Of a DNA stretch of 64,000 bases, positions 30,996-42,880 are shown piece after piece. The DNA lies in assembly GCA_944989445.1 (NCBI GenBank), contig CALYLW010000137.1:192134-256133 (forward strand). Direction: 5' to 3'. Below the pieces are notes generated by a model that saw nothing but the letters and a program-made list of their open reading frames with translations, was not told the DNA's origin and did no database searches. Source of the DNA: Ampullaceana balthica (lineage: Eukaryota; Mollusca; Gastropoda; Lymnaeidae). A program made the position numbers and the translations under genes. Within the stretch, counting starts at the first letter, position 1. Each line of letters begins with the position of its first letter.

Positions 30996-31606
30996 ATAAT
31001 AATAATAATAATAAATTGATTATTTATATAGCGCTGTATCCCAGTAAGGAACTGGGCTCACAGCGCTTTACATGAAATAAATAACATACATATAAGTATT
31101 AAATTAACTTTCATATCATAACAAAAAAAAATTACAGTACATTATACATAAGCTACATTAATCATTTACAAGAAATGTTTCATTAATTTTCAAAAACAAA
31201 TTTTGAAAATATGTGTCTTAAGTGCAGTCTTGAAGGACTTGGTTGTTTGAATACTACGTATCTGTAATGGTAGAGAATTCCATTGTTTGGCTGCACAAAA
31301 AGAGAACGACCTTTCACCAAATGTTTTGGTGCGTGTCGTAGGAACAGAGAGAACTCAATGTCTGCAGAAGATCGTAGCTGGCGAGTGGGTGAGTAGACCG
31401 ACAAAAGTTCAGTAAGATACGATGGGCATGAGTCCGAAAAGAACTTGTGATTGAGAACGGCCAGTTTGTAATCAAAACGGGCTTGTATAGAAAGCCAATG
31501 AAGTAAGCGAAGAAGTGGAGTAACATGGTCATGTTTTTTTGCCTTGAGCACCAGTCAGGCAGCTGAATTTTGAACTTTCTGTAGTTTTTTAATGCATTGT
31601 TTTCAA
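30996..31606 (-). mobile_element. 5'-truncated CR1/L2-like LINE, minus strand
   Basis: A (TAA)n tail at the low-coordinate end (30996-31014) and a 6-bp target duplication ACACTA (30990-30995 and 31607-31612) mark an insertion absent from the sister copies A, B and D. The 3' UTR contains the stem AGCGCTGT/ACAGCGCT around 31030-31070. Confidence 0.85.
31183..31551 (-). pseudogene. LINE reverse transcriptase C-terminal remnant
   Basis: The minus-strand frame reads KKHDHVTPLLRLLHWLSIQA, then the SCPSYLTELL and TRQLRSS motifs, ending SKFVFEN. This is the conserved C-terminal part of CR1/L2-like LINE ORF2 proteins. Just upstream the same frame has TGA where related elements would carry Arg, so it is dead. 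It lies inside the minus-strand insertion 30996-31606. Confidence 0.8.
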
Positions 31607-31787
31607 ACACTATTCAAACTGTATTTAATTTATGTATCAGCAAATTTAATTAATTAATGTACTTCATAGGGGTCCGATCAACCCCAAAACAGAAACAATT
31701 TTATCACGCGAATTTCTCCGAAATTGAACGTCTTTCTTGGAGGTCCGCTCAGACCAGTCGAGTTTGATTCTTCCTCAGCTTCTGTTG

Positions 31788-31900
31788 TGAGGACGCCCGA
31801 ATTTGTAGCAGACGACGCCCGAGTCGGTAGCAGACGACGCCCGAGTTGGTAGCAGACGACGCCCGAGTTGGTAGCAGACGAAGCCCGAGTTGGTAGCAGA
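31788..31900 (+). repeat. 22-bp minisatellite, copy C
   Basis: About five imperfect units of the GCCCGAGTTGGTAGCAGACG repeat, the shortest of the four arrays. Confidence 0.85.
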
Positions 31901-32004
31901 GGACGCAGTGGAATAGGCGGTAGGGGTCGCAGATGTTGTGGAAGTTGCGGAGTGGTTGGTCCGCCTTCGAAATTTGTTGAAGCTGGCTATCTTCTTAATT
32001 AAAC

Positions 32005-32766
32005 ATGGCCCTTTTGAGGGCAACGGCCCTTTTGAGGGCAACAACGGCCCTTTTGAGGGCAACGGCCCTTTTGAGGGCAACTGCCCTTTTGAGAGCAACG
32101 GCCCTTATGAGGGAAACGGCCCTTTTTAGGGCAACGGCCCTTTTGAAGGCAACTTCCCTTTGTGAGCAATGGCCCTTATGAAGGCAACGGCCCTTTTGAG
32201 GGCAATGGCTCTTTTGAGGGCAACGGCCATTTTGAGGGAAATGGCCCTTTTGAGAGCAACGGCCCTTTTGAGGGCAACGGCCTCTCTGAGGGCAACGGCC
32301 CTTTTGAGAGCATTTGCCCTTTTGATGGCAACAACGGCCCTTATAAGGGCACCGGCCCTATTGAGGGAATCGGCCCTTTTGAGGGCTACAACGCCCCTTT
32401 TGATGGCAACGGCCCCTTTAAGGGCATTGGCCTTTTTGAGGACAACGGCCCTTTTGAGGGCAACGGCCCTTATGAAGGCAACGGCCCTTATGAGGGCAAT
32501 GGGCCTTTTGAGGGCAACGTCCCTTTTTAGGGAAAGGGCCCTTTTTTGGAAACGGCCCTTTTGAGACCAACGGCCATTTTGAGGGCAACGGCCCTTATGA
32601 GGGCAACGGCCCTTTTGAGGGCAACGGCCCTTTGAATTCAACGGCCCTTTTGAGGGCAACGGCCCTATTGAGGGAAATGGCCCTTTTGAGAGCAACGGCC
32701 CTTATGAGGGCAACGGCCCATTTGAAGGAATCGGCCCTTTTGAGGGTAACGGCCCTTTTGAGGGCC
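32005..32766 (+). repeat. 18-bp minisatellite array, copy C
   Basis: About 42 units of GGCCCTTTTGAGGGCAAC. The end, GAGGGCCAAATCAAATGTCC, is the same as in the array at 44382-46512, so these two are sister arrays. Confidence 0.95.
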
Positions 32767-32804
32767 AAATCAAATGTCCACCCTTCAATTTTTGTTTGGT
32801 TCTT

Positions 32805-33054
32805 AAAATAAAAAAATAATAATTAAAAAAACAAAAACAAAAAAAAACAGGAAAAAAATACAAAAACAACAACAGCAAAAAATAAAAGAAAAATAAAATC
32901 TTTAAATACTTTGTACCTTCTTTTAGCCTTTTTTGTGTGTAAACATGCCTTATTAATGTTAAATATCACATTATTCTTCAATTCCTAGCTCTGTCTCTCT
33001 CAAAATTCTCTCTCTCTCTCTCTCTCACAAATTCTCTTTCTCTCCCTCTTTCTC

Positions 33055-33131
<77 letters not shown>

Positions 33132-33160
33132 TTCTTTTTCTCAGACACAAAATCTCTCTC
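32805..33160 (+). repeat. A-rich and CT-rich tracts
   Basis: An AAAAACAAAAAC tract (32805-32900), about 90 bp of spacer, then (TCTC)n (32995-33140). The same order is at 46550-46860. Confidence 0.9.
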
Positions 33161-33164
33161 TCAT

Positions 33165-33675
33165 CTACCTATGTTGTTTTAGCCTTATATCTACCTATGT
33201 TGTTTTAGCCCTATATGTACATATGTTGCTTTAGCCCTATTTCTACCTATGTTGATTCAGCCATATATCTACCTATGTTGTTTTAGCCCTATATCTACCA
33301 TTGTTGTTTCAGCCCTATATCTACCATTGTTGTGCTGTCAACCCTCCTGGAGATGTCCCACTCGTCCCTTGTCCCATCTGTTCCAGAACCTTCCGTGCTA
33401 GGATCGGCCTCATCAGCCACCTGCGCACGCACAAACAAAGCCAGTCCCAGAAACCCTCGGATGACTAGAGTGGTCTTCGTCGAATCGACGGACGAACAAC
33501 AACAACCATTGTTGTTTTAGCCCTATATCTACCTATGTTGTTTCAGCCCTATATCTACCTTTGTTGTTTCAGCCCATATATCTACCTATGTTGTTTTAGC
33601 CCTATACCTACCTATGTTGTTTTAGCCCTATATCTACCATTGCTGTTTTAGCCCTATATATACCGATGTTGTTTT
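33165..33675 (+). repeat. 26-bp minisatellite array, copy C, split by a LINE
   Basis: Two blocks of the CTACCTATGTTGTTTYAGCC unit (33165-33332 and 33505-33675) are separated by the LINE tail at 33333-33504. Confidence 0.95.
33333..33504 (+). mobile_element. LINE 3' tail insertion with 10-bp target duplication
   Basis: Flanked by ACCATTGTTG on both sides (33323-33332 and 33505-33514). It is the longest copy of the finger-bearing tail: the frame reads VPCPICSRTFRARIGLISHL then RTHK, a full C-x2-C...H-x3-H finger. A stop follows shortly after, and an ACAACAACA tail. No reverse transcriptase part is present. Confidence 0.85.
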
Positions 33676-33865
33676 TCCCAGCTCGAATTTAACGCTTTAT
33701 GTATCATTACTACTTCTTATTCTTCTTCTTTTATTCCGATTTATTGAGGGCATAATAACAATATTGCCTGACGATTTATCAAATATTTCAATCTTAATTC
33801 ATAATGATAGATGAAGTAAAATGAAAGGGAAAATATATTAAATTTATTTTACTTTTATTTGTTTT

Positions 33866-34077
33866 CCCGCCATTTTGTTGCTTATTTTGTGACGTCAGAA
33901 GAATGGCTGACAGGAAAGAAGCTAAAAGTTTGGCGCCAAACATTGATATGTTCAATGCAACTTTTAGAACAAATATTTTAAAGTCCTAGCATCTGCTAGT
34001 CTATTGGATTGCTGGCTAATTAGTAATCAAAACAACACGCGTAAACACTTTAAGGCTCGACGAAACTGTAAGTCAAT
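33866..34077 (+). promoter_or_regulatory. Conserved upstream block, copy C
   Basis: CRE TGACGTCA at 33890-33897 and E2F-like TTTGGCGCCAAA at 33929-33940 (a 12-bp palindrome here). Donor ACT|GTAAGT is at 34077/34078. An extra T in the palindrome breaks the short frame seen in copies A and D. Sequence 34078-34400 is AT-rich and ends TTATGTGCAG. Confidence 0.4.
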
Positions 34078-34400
34078 GAAATACTTTAAATCTGTGACTT
34101 TCTTTCTAGTAAAAATTATATAATATATAAGTTATAAATCGTTAATATATATTTCAACTAAGTCATTCTTGATGAATAACACAAATAATATTGAGCACCG
34201 ATAGAGATATATTTATTTCTAAGTGGAAGCTTCACGAAATCAATTATTCATTTTACAAATAAACGAGGAAGCACACTAAAAGTGAATATTTTGACAATAG
34301 ATAAGATTAAAATAATTTGTATTAACATTTAAGGCATTTAGATGTTTTTAAATTTATCGCTTTTACTAAAGCCAATTGTGTCTAATGACGTTATGTGCAG

Positions 34401-34636
34401 CCTTGTGTTGTGCTAACAACGTCACCGTCACCGTTACGATGGAACACGACGCGGTGAGATCTTGCCGACACGGTTACGTCCACGGCAAGGACAGGGTGCT
34501 GGTCAGTGGAAAGTTTGACACGAGCAATGTGGACAAGGCTGTACAAGATACTTTGGGTTTCGAGTTGGTGGCTGTGGGGCAAGAAAGTCTACGTGAAGGA
34601 CAAAATAGCCCTTCAAGTTTTTCCTCTAAATTCCTA
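34401..34636 (+). CDS. Exon 2, copy C
   Basis: 236 nt from TTATGTGCAG|CC to CTA|GTAAGT, phase 1 in and 0 out. Joined to exon 1 as seen in copy A, the signal peptide continues LIAALCCANNVTV. The product has RSCRHGYVHGKDRVL, VSGKFDTSNVDKAVQD and the sequon NVT. Against copy A it has one extra C, so the last ~20 residues read VGQESLREGQNSPSSF. That frame, unlike copy A's, is compatible with exon 3. Confidence 0.65.
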
Positions 34637-35790
34637 GTAAGTTGTAGCATGTGAAGATTTGGTGGATTTTAACAATTAATTGAAACTAGATACGACCCCG
34701 TGGTGTAGCATACGCCGCAGACTTTCTCATCACAGATAGTGCAAAGATTGGGGGGTTCAAAGAACGAACACAAACAGCAGCACGAAGTAATGAGAAGAAA
34801 AAAAGCGAGTAAACGTGGAGACATGCTCACTGCAGTTGTTGTTACATGCCCCCCACCCTTTACTACCATCCTTTGCCAACCTTAAACTGTGATTTGCCGA
34901 CCCTAGCGAGGGTTAGCTATGTATTCAAAAAAGGGGGAGAAGAACAGGCAGAAAAAAAAACATTTTAAAAATTTTATCTAAAAAAAACGGACAGAAACAA
35001 AAAATTTAAAAAAATAAATAAAAGGGAATAAACAAACATTTTTATTTTTAAAAAATTAAAAAATGTCCCAGCAGGGGCTTGAACCCATAACTTTCCGCGT
35101 GATAGGCGGACATGGAAAGCACTACACTACGGATCATATGTTATTCTGTGAAAGAACAACTCAACTGAACGCATTGTTGCCCCACCTTTTTTTTTCCTTT
35201 TCATCCCACTACGCTTGCAAACTGTGATCGGTCGACCCCAGCAAGGGTTATTTGTCATGATCATTTTCACATACTCGCTTTGGTGACTTATATATATATA
35301 CTGCTGTTTTCCAGGACTTTTTTAATCTTTGTATAATTTGCACATGTAGACTCGTAATTTCTGTTACTATCAATAGCATTTGAAATTGTAGTGACTTAAT
35401 TTGTGGTAGTGGTAGGTTAGTGTGCTGTGAGATGACGATAATTCTATTTGTAAAACGAATCATATAATTTGTTCTGGGCATTTTTAAGTGAATGTACACA
35501 CGATTTTACGTATATTTGAATGAAGTTTCTAATATGCTTTTCCGGTTTTAATTATGTAACTGGTAACCCAGCATAAAGTCGTTTGTTTTCCTTAATGGGC
35601 TGTTTGCAAGAATTGGTAAATCCCTTTCGCTTTTAGCTGCAGGGGAAGACAGTTGTAAAACCTGCTCAGATATGAACACATAATTTAAACGATGTGTGTA
35701 AATCATTTTAAAATGTCCCTTTCAGTCCCTGCTTCAATTTTAAGCTTTTTGATATTGATCTTATTGCTGAGATGTTATTTGTACATTCAG
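34637..35790 (+). other. Intron 2, copy C
   Basis: As in copy A, with the tRNA-like sequence. About 60 bp beyond the copy A version (near 35235-35300) includes CATGATCATTTTCACATACT and a short TA run, shared with copy D. Confidence 0.5.
35064..35136 (-). tRNA. tRNA-like sequence, copy C
   Basis: As at 2130-2201, with anticodon-loop sequence CTATCAC in place of CTAGCAC, a repaired anticodon-stem pair (TCCGC/GCGGA) and a changed acceptor end. Drift of the anticodon argues against function. Confidence 0.4.
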
Positions 35791-36016
35791 CCGATAGGAC
35801 CCATCCTATTTAAGAAGGACGGTTGCACCCAATCTCCAGACGTCGATCCAGGGACGTGCGTGTGTTCCGACAGCAACGACACTGAATATCACGTGATGTG
35901 CAACGTGACGATGGTCTGCAAGCTCGGTTATAAGCTGATCATCGGGCGAGTTCACATCAACGGGACAACAATCACAGACACAGAGACGACACCAGTGAGG
36001 TTTGGCAATGTCATAG
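35791..36016 (+). CDS. Exon 3, copy C
   Basis: 226 nt, phase 0 to 1, intact. It differs from copy A by a few residues (GTC for GMC, CKLGYK for CNLGYK, TETT for TGTT). An upstream in-frame ATG (35713) would give a strongly hydrophobic N-terminus reading MSLSVPASILSFLILILLL if the acceptor were not used. The equivalent in copies A and D is interrupted by indels. Confidence 0.7.
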
Positions 36017-36634
36017 GTAAATAAAAGACAAGCAATATGAAAAGATAGTTTCATGCTATTATTTGATATTTCTTTTACGATATTTATGAGGTTTTTTTTA
36101 AGAAAAAGGAGCTGTTCAAAATGTACCAACAAAAAAAAAGGTCAACTAAGCCACTTTATCAAGAATTTGTGGATATTATCTGCAGCGCAACTTAGTACTG
36201 CTCAAAAGATAAATGAGAAAGAAACACAACTTTGAAATATCGCGGAATCAGAGCAGACAACATTAATATCATGCCATCCTACTTTTAGAAGAAAACATTT
36301 CATTTCCAACCTTCTAAATTTATACTAATTTTATCGCTTAGGTATTTTCAGTCATTCAAGTGCTTGTACATAGTCTATACATACGTAATGTAAGGATTGT
36401 GCTTTGTTTTGGACACAACCTATATATGCAGCATTGCTTTTTTGGTTTTTTTTTAATTTGGAAAAGAAGAAACTCTATTTCAGTATCTCTTTGGATCATT
36501 ATAAATGGTGATATTGAGTGTTTTACAATTTTAAAGAGAGAATGTTAAGTAGAAAAATAATAATCATGCAGGACAGGGAAACTAGTTAGCTAATTTAGAA
36601 GGTGTTTATTTCTATAGCATCTTTAGTATATTCA
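36017..36634 (+). other. Intron 3, copy C
   Basis: Same as intron 3 of copy A, ending in the target-site repeat AGTATATTCAG (36624-36634). The frames at 36053-36235 and 36360-36548 are shared with inverted or sister copies only by duplication. Confidence 0.5.
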
Positions 36635-36814
36635 GGGGAGCAGGCCGCAACTCGAAACCGTAAAACTCCTGGCAGGCAATACCAAAGTCCGATATGTTAG
36701 GTGTTAGGTGCTAGTCACTTATGATTACAGTCACTGTACGGATCTTAGGCAAAGCATCTAGATGCAATGCCAATGATGAAAACCAAAGTACCCGTTGAGA
36801 GGCGGGTTACTCCC
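36635..36814 (+). mobile_element. Type I LINE-derived element, 5' part only, copy C
   Basis: Matches the first 180 bp of the element at 3614-4235. It breaks at GGGTTACTCCCA|AGCTGGCTATCTTC, where the leader of an 18-bp array begins. This is a deletion junction that removed exons 4-7 and the 22-bp array. Confidence 0.75.
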
Positions 36815-36840
36815 AAGCTGGCTATCTTCTTAAATTCAAA

Positions 36841-38543
36841 ATGTCCTTTTTTATGGCAAGGGCCCTTTTGATGGCAACGGTTCTTTTGAGGGCAACGGCC
36901 CTTTTGAGGGCAACAACGGCCCTTTTGAGGGCAACGGCCCTTTTGAGGGAAACGGCCATTTTGAGAGCAACGGCCCTTATGAGGGCAACGGCCCTTTTGA
37001 GGGCAACGGCCTTTTTGAGAGCAAACGGCCCTTTTGAGGACAACGGCCCTTTTGAGGGCAACGGCCCTTTTGAGAGCAACGGCCCTTTATGAGGGCAAGG
37101 GCCCTTTTTAGGGCAGTTGCCCTTTTGAGAGCAACGCCCTTTTGAGAGCAACGTCCCTTATGAGGGCAAAGGCCCTTTTGAGGACAACGGCCCTTTTGAG
37201 GGAATCGGCCCATTTGAGAGCAACGGCCCTTATGTGGACAACGCCCTTCTGAGGGCAATGGCCCTTTTGAGGACAACGGCCCTTTTTAGGGCAACGGCCC
37301 TTTTGAGCGCACCGGCCCTTTTGAGGGCAAGGGCCCTTTTGAGGGCAACAGCCCTTTTGAGAGCAACGGCCCTTTTGCGGGCAACAACGGCCATTTTGAG
37401 GGCAACGGCCCTTTTGATGGCAACGTCCCTTCTGATGGCAATGGCCCTTTTGAGGGCAACGGCCCTATTGAGGGAAACGGGCCTTATGAGGTCTACTGCC
37501 CTTTTGAGGGCAACGGCCCTTTTGAGGGCAAACGGCCCTTTTGAGGGCAATGCCCTTTTGAGGAAACGGCCCTTTTGAGAGCAACGGCCCTTATGAGGGC
37601 AATGGCCCCTTTTGAGGGCAATCGGCCCTTTTGAGAGAAACGGCCCGTTTTGATGGAAACGGCCCTTTGAGAGCAATGGCCCTTTTGAGGGCAACGGCCC
37701 TTTTGAGTGCAATGGCCCTTTTGAGGGCAACGGCCCTTTTGAGGGAAAACGGCCCTTTTGAGAGCAATGGCCCTTTTAAGGGCAACGGCCCTTTTGAGGG
37801 CAACGGCCCCTTTTGAGGGCAACTGCCCTTTTTGAGAGTAACGGCCCTTTTGAGGGCAACGGCCCTTTTGAGGGAAACGGTCCCTTTAGATGGAAACGGG
37901 CCTTTTGAGGTCAACGGCCCTTTTGAGAGCAACGGCCCTTTTGATGGAAACGGCCCTTTTGAGGGCAACGGCCCTTTTTGATGGCTACGGCCTTTTTGAG
38001 AGTAACGGCATCTTTAAGGGCAACAACGGCCCTTTTGAGAGCATCGGCACTTTTAAGAGCAATGGCCCTTATGAGGGCAACGGCCCTTTTGAGTGCAACG
38101 GCCCTTTTTAGGGCAACGGCCCTTCTGAGGGAAAAGGCCCTTTTGAGAGCAATGGCCCTTATGAGGGCAACGGCCCTTTTGAGGCCAACGGCCCTTTTGA
38201 GGGCAACGGCCCTTTTGAGGGCAACGGCCCTTTTGAGGTAACGGCCCTTTTTGATGGCTGCGGCCTTTTTGAGAGTAACGGCCCTTTTGAGGGCAACGGC
38301 CCTTTTGAGAGCAACGGCCCTTTTGAGGGCAACGGCCAATTTTTAGGACAACGGTCCTTTTGAGGGCAACGGCCCTTTTTTGAGCAACGAACTTTATGAG
38401 GGCACGACCCTTTTGAGGGCAACTGCCCTTTTGAGGGAAACGACCCTTTTGAGGGCAACAAAGGCCCTTTTGAGGGCAATGTCCCTTTTGAGAGCAACTG
38501 CCCTTATGAGGACAACGTCCATTTGAGGGCAACGGCCCTTTTA
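36841..38543 (+). repeat. 18-bp minisatellite array, fused to copy C
   Basis: About 95 units, with the same leader GCTGGCTATCTTCTTAA as the other arrays. More frame-shifting indels are seen than in other arrays, so frames are shorter. Confidence 0.95.
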
Positions 38544-38570
38544 AATTAAATATAATTTATACATTCTGTT

Positions 38571-38690
38571 CCCGAACCTTCCGTGCAAGGATCGGCCACA
38601 TCAGCCACCTGCGCACGCACAAACAAAGCCAGTCCCAGCAACACTCGGATGACTATAGTGGTCTTCGTCGAATCGTCGGACGAACAACAA
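38571..38690 (+). mobile_element. LINE 3' tail with C2H2 finger remnant
   Basis: As at 12556-12670, starting CCCGAACCTTCCGTGCAAGG and ending CGAACAACAA. It is followed at once by a Helitron. Confidence 0.65.
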
Positions 38691-38702
38691 ATAAATTATA
38701 TA

Positions 38703-39510
38703 TCTCTATCTCTATACATATAAGACGCATTTGTTGTCTGTCTGTCTGTCTGTTCCCTAATAACTCAAGATCCAGACAACCAAATAACGTGAAATTTGGT
38801 ACACGTACACAAAATTATACCGGAAAGGTTATAAACAGGTTTCGTTCCATATATAAAAGATATTGGGGGCCGGGTCCCCAAAATGTAGTTTTTCCTTATA
38901 TGAGCTATATTAAATAAAAATTATTGAAAATTAAGACGTAAAATAATGACGCAAAATAATAAACATTTTGGTGTCGAGATTAACAAGAAGGCGACTATCG
39001 CCATAAAATAATGTTTTGTTGTTGCTGCTTTGTTGTTGTTGCTTTTGATGTTGTAGTTGTTGTTTTGTTGTTGTTGCTTTGTTGTTGTTGCTGTTGTTGT
39101 TGTAGTTGTTGTTTTGTTGTTTTTTGTTGTTGTTGTTTTTGTGTTGTTTTGTTTTTGTTGTTGTTGTTGTTGCAGTTGTTGTTGTTTTTGTTGTTGTTGC
39201 TGTTGTTGTTGCTGTTGCTGATGTTGTTTTTGTGTTGTGTTTGCTGTTGTTGTTGTTGTTGTCCACATCCCTTGCCCTGCGAAGACAATGTCCTTCATGT
39301 TGTTGTTGCTTTGTTGTTGTTGCTGTTGTTGTAGTTGTTGTTTTGTTGTTGTTGTTTTGTTGTTGTTGTTGTAGTTGTTTATTTGTTGTTGTTGATTTTG
39401 TTGCTTTTGTTGTTGTTTTGTTTTTCTTGTTTTATTGTTGTTTTTGTTGTTGTTTTTGTTTTTGTTGCTGTTGTTGTTAAACCCGGATAAAAGCCGGGTA
39501 CTTTACCCTA

Positions 39511-39511
<1 letters not shown>
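38703..39511 (+). mobile_element. Short non-autonomous Helitron with expanded (GTT)n
   Basis: The 5' end is TA|TCTCTATCTCTATACATATA. The 3' end has the hairpin CCCGG-ATAAAAG-CCGGG (39482-39498), then TACTTTACC and CTAG (39508-39511) followed by T. Most of the interior (39010-39480) is an imperfect GTT/GCT repeat that yields poly-Gln/Asn frames on the minus strand and poly-Val/Leu/Cys frames on the plus strand; none is a gene. Sequence at 38935-38995 resembles the right-hand part of the Helitron units at 53560 and 56870. Confidence 0.75.
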
Positions 39512-39512
<1 letters not shown>

Positions 39513-39563
<51 letters not shown>

Positions 39564-39564
39564 A

Positions 39565-39605
<41 letters not shown>
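39513..39605. repeat. (TA)n microsatellite
   Basis: TA repeat in the same place as 28795-28935, between a Helitron and the hAT flank. Confidence 0.95.
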
Positions 39606-39607
<2 letters not shown>

Positions 39608-39830
39608 TGAAATTTTATTTTTTAAAATATTTTTTATAAACCGTTACCATATATTCATTTAACTTATATGTCGCGGTTTTAACACATCTTTTCAAACTTT
39701 GTTTTCAAAATTAATTAAACAACAATTGAACAATTATTTAAAAGATAAACGTAGGTTAAATGGGCACCATCATGTCATTATATGTTATAATTAGGATATG
39801 AATGCTTTACATTAAATGTATTTATATAAG

Positions 39831-42676
39831 CAGTGGCGTCACTAGGGGGTTGCGGTTGGGTCGGGCCACCACGGATGACACCCATCAGGGGGTGACACCC
39901 AAGCCTAAAATTTACTGTGCACGATTTAATGTCAGAAAAAAAGAAGACACATTTTTTTTCATCAAGAAAGAAATTGAGAAATATATTGTAATACGTTGAA
40001 ACCGAAAACTTATTAATAAAATAAAATACCAGTTAACAGGCAATAATAAAACGTCTCCACAAACTACCATAAAACTAATAAGAAAAAAAACGAAAGAAAC
40101 AGCCGCACCATTTAAAAGAGACTGGACAAAAAAGAAGCGGTGTCTTTTGTTTTAGAAAAAAATCCAACATACTGGGCTTTGACATACCGACACACGGAGT
40201 CAGCCTGTGAGACCAATCCCAACTCATTACTTCCTCCACGACTGTTGAGGGGGGTGGGGATACGTTTTTTCTTCAAAAAATAAATAGATAGGTTTTCTTT
40301 GTTTTGTTTTTTTTTAATTTATAATAAAATAAGGTATTTAACGTGTTTGAGTTATTATTTTTTAAAATTTATAATTATTAAACATGCATATCTATGTTAA
40401 TGTAATGTACTCTAAGAAACATTTTTTTCGTATTTTTCTTGAGTATAGGTACTTTTTAAAATAACATTTAACACTTAATTCATTTCACATAAAAACATTT
40501 CAGTCTTTTCGATTTCGTATGAAACGATTTTCACTGATAGATCGCTTGATGCTTTCGTTCAGCAGCCGAAGTAAAGTTGATTTTGAACGACCCGATCAGA
40601 ACCGCACCTGCAGCGACAAATTGTTAACGTTGAAAAAAAATATAGTCTGAACATTATAAAGCATATTACTGAATATATAATCTATTAAATTCGATTATTT
40701 TGTCTACAATTCATGATTCCACATTCTTGGAGCAGCAATGGTAAGCCAGTTGAATCCTTTATTTAATTTTGTTAAAACAGGGAAAGATAGTGAGCATTTT
40801 CTCGAATTATTTTTGAGTCAAAATGCCACATTATAGTATACCTTTTCCTGGTTAAATAATTCTTTAATAATGATTGACTAATTTTGAAAGAAAGTTACAA
40901 AAGTAAGCCAAATGACACTTAAATTTTGGAAACGTTCAAAAGTTAGAAGAATTTTAGAAAATTTAATGTTCTTTTAAAGTATGACAGACAAGACTTAAAC
41001 TTTAAAAAATGGCATTCAATTAATTAATTAACTTTTTTCAATTTAAGGCTTGTTTGACATTCGCCCCCTAGAATAACAATGTTCTAAGTTGAGTTTTTGA
41101 CAAAAATGAGGTATTGCCGCTGGGATATTGTCCATGTTTCAATCTATCATAGCACAAATTGTGAAAGGTGTATGTGAGACAATTTTGTAGGTGGTACAAA
41201 ATAACAAGGTTTTAACTCAATAAAAGTCTATAAAAAATCACATAGAACATTATTCTAGGGGAGCAAATGTTGGGAACATTGTTCTTCTTTAAATAATACA
41301 TTTTGGCACATGTATGTCATTAAAGAGCGCACGATGAAAGTGAATGAAATTTAAAAAAAAACACAAACGAATCGTGTAATGAAAACAATAGATTTGAGCT
41401 ATATTATTAAACAAATACAAAGCTTAACGTTACACCTTTCACAATTTGTGCTATGATATATTGAAACATGGACAATATCACAGCGTTTTTAAAATCAGAA
41501 CAACTTGGAATTTCAGTAGAGAACAGACCCAGGTTGATGAAAATGGTGACAGGTGAGAAAATAAGAGATGCTGAACTAACTCTGCAAGAAGAAAACAAAA
41601 GTTCGATGTTTGAGTGTATTGATCGTTTCCATTCTGAACTCCAGATCAGATCAAGTGCAATCAAGGAAGTAGCAACCATGCTTAAGGCTGTTCAAGCCAA
41701 AAGCTTGATATCTGCCACTGAAGAAGAATTACTAAATTCCATTTCAAGGTTGTCCACTTTCTATGATGAGTTGTCAGAGGAAGAGATTTTATTAGAAATA
41801 CCAAGGCTGAGAAGGCACCTAAAGGCAGCATAGATCGATCTCAAAGATGCTGAAGACTGGTCTGTACTTTACGTTTTGAAATTTGTAGCTAAATGGGACT
41901 TCATAGAATCTCTCCCCTATCTCACATTGAGTTTATGATTATTTGTTACAATCTGTGTGTCTGTGGCTTCATGTGAAAGAAGTTTTTCAAATCTAAATCT
42001 TATAAAGAATTATTTGCGATCTACAATGGGGCAGTCAAGGCTTTCTGATCTTGCCATGTTATCCATTGAAAGTGATTCGACACAAGAAATAGATTTCGAT
42101 GACGTAATAAACAAGTTTTCAGTTTTAAAGGTCAGAAAATCTAAATTCTGATTTTTAAAATATATTTAATGACATTGTATTTTGAATTATTACATAATAT
42201 TCTGATAGTTGCCGATTTTGCAAACCCAAAATAGAACAGTTACAACCTTACATCATTTGAAGTTGTACTGTAATGGTTGTAATATTCTTGTTTTGGTAAT
42301 GTAATATAATTGTTGTAAATTTTAATTGAAAGCAATGTAGATGCAAGTTTGTGAAATTTGAAAATATTACAGTTATTTAACCGTTTTACTTAAAATTAAT
42401 AATTTTATGTTAAAGTTAAAATAAAAATTTTAAATTAACTTTTTTTCTATTTAGTTCTTAAATGTTACAATATTTTACCTATCGACTTTAAATTCAACTT
42501 TTCTCCTTATGCCTTTGTAACAAACATTTGATCTATATTTTCAAACGTTACTAAAGAATCTGTGTGTTCTCGGTATTTGGCAGACTCGAGGAGATTGATG
42601 GGGCAAAGTCGTGAGGGGGTGGGGGTGACACCAAGAGCTACCGCCCCGGTTGACACCAACCCTAGTGACGCCTCTG
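39831..42676 (+). mobile_element. hAT DNA transposon with both ends (2.85 kb)
   Basis: The left end CAGTGGCGTCACTAGGG and right end (reverse complement) CAGAGGCGTCACTAGGG form terminal inverted repeats, with GGGTGACACC motifs inside both ends. No clean 8-bp target duplication is seen (TATATAAG against TAAGTATG). The transposase is a C-terminal remnant, so the element is not autonomous. It is the reference for the two partial copies. Confidence 0.8.
41468..42151 (+). pseudogene. hAT transposase C-terminal remnant, copy 2
   Basis: Same product as at 14565-15249 in one continuous frame, with two stops: TAG at 41831-41833 (copy 1 has GAG) and TGA near 41937 (copy 1 has CGA). It ends with ASCERSFSNLNLIKNYLRS and SRLSDLAMLSIES, the hAT dimerisation region. 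Copy 1's stop and frameshift are absent here. Confidence 0.75.
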
Positions 42677-42880
42677 TAAGTATGTATGTGTTATTATTTT
42701 AAGTGAAGTGCTGCTTCTTGCTGGGGTTCGGTGCTGCATAAAGTTTCAAATTATTATTAGTAACAGCAGCACAATGAGCACATTCCATCGATAAGACAAA
42801 GAAGCAAGTAACAAAGTTTTGAGAGTTCTGCACAGCATTGAGTCCAGTCCGTAACTTTTTAGATTTGTAGAATATCAAAG

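Larger units (their letters stand above)
34401..36814 (+). pseudogene. Copy C of the secreted Cys-rich gene (exons 2-3 only)
   Basis: Exon 2 (34401-34636) and exon 3 (35791-36016) are both intact and joinable (phase 0). The signal-peptide exon is missing: the upstream block runs into sequence just before exon 2. Downstream, the type I element is cut at 36814 and joined directly to an 18-bp array, so exons 4-7 are deleted. An ATG just upstream of exon 2 (34385) would give MTLCAALCCANNVTV, a weak signal peptide, if the intron were read through. Confidence 0.65.

Noticed and set aside
31030..31070. AGCGCTGT/ACAGCGCT stem as a separate regulatory hairpin
   Set aside because: It lies in the 3' UTR of a CR1/L2-like LINE, where such a stem belongs to the element.
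39010..39480. Long poly-Gln/Asn (minus) and poly-Val/Leu/Cys (plus) open frames
   Set aside because: They are readings of an imperfect GTT/GCT microsatellite inside a Helitron; frames overlap on both strands and have no conserved part.
39831..42676. 8-bp hAT target-site duplication
   Set aside because: TATATAAG and TAAGTATG do not match well enough; both ends were instead defined by the inverted repeats.
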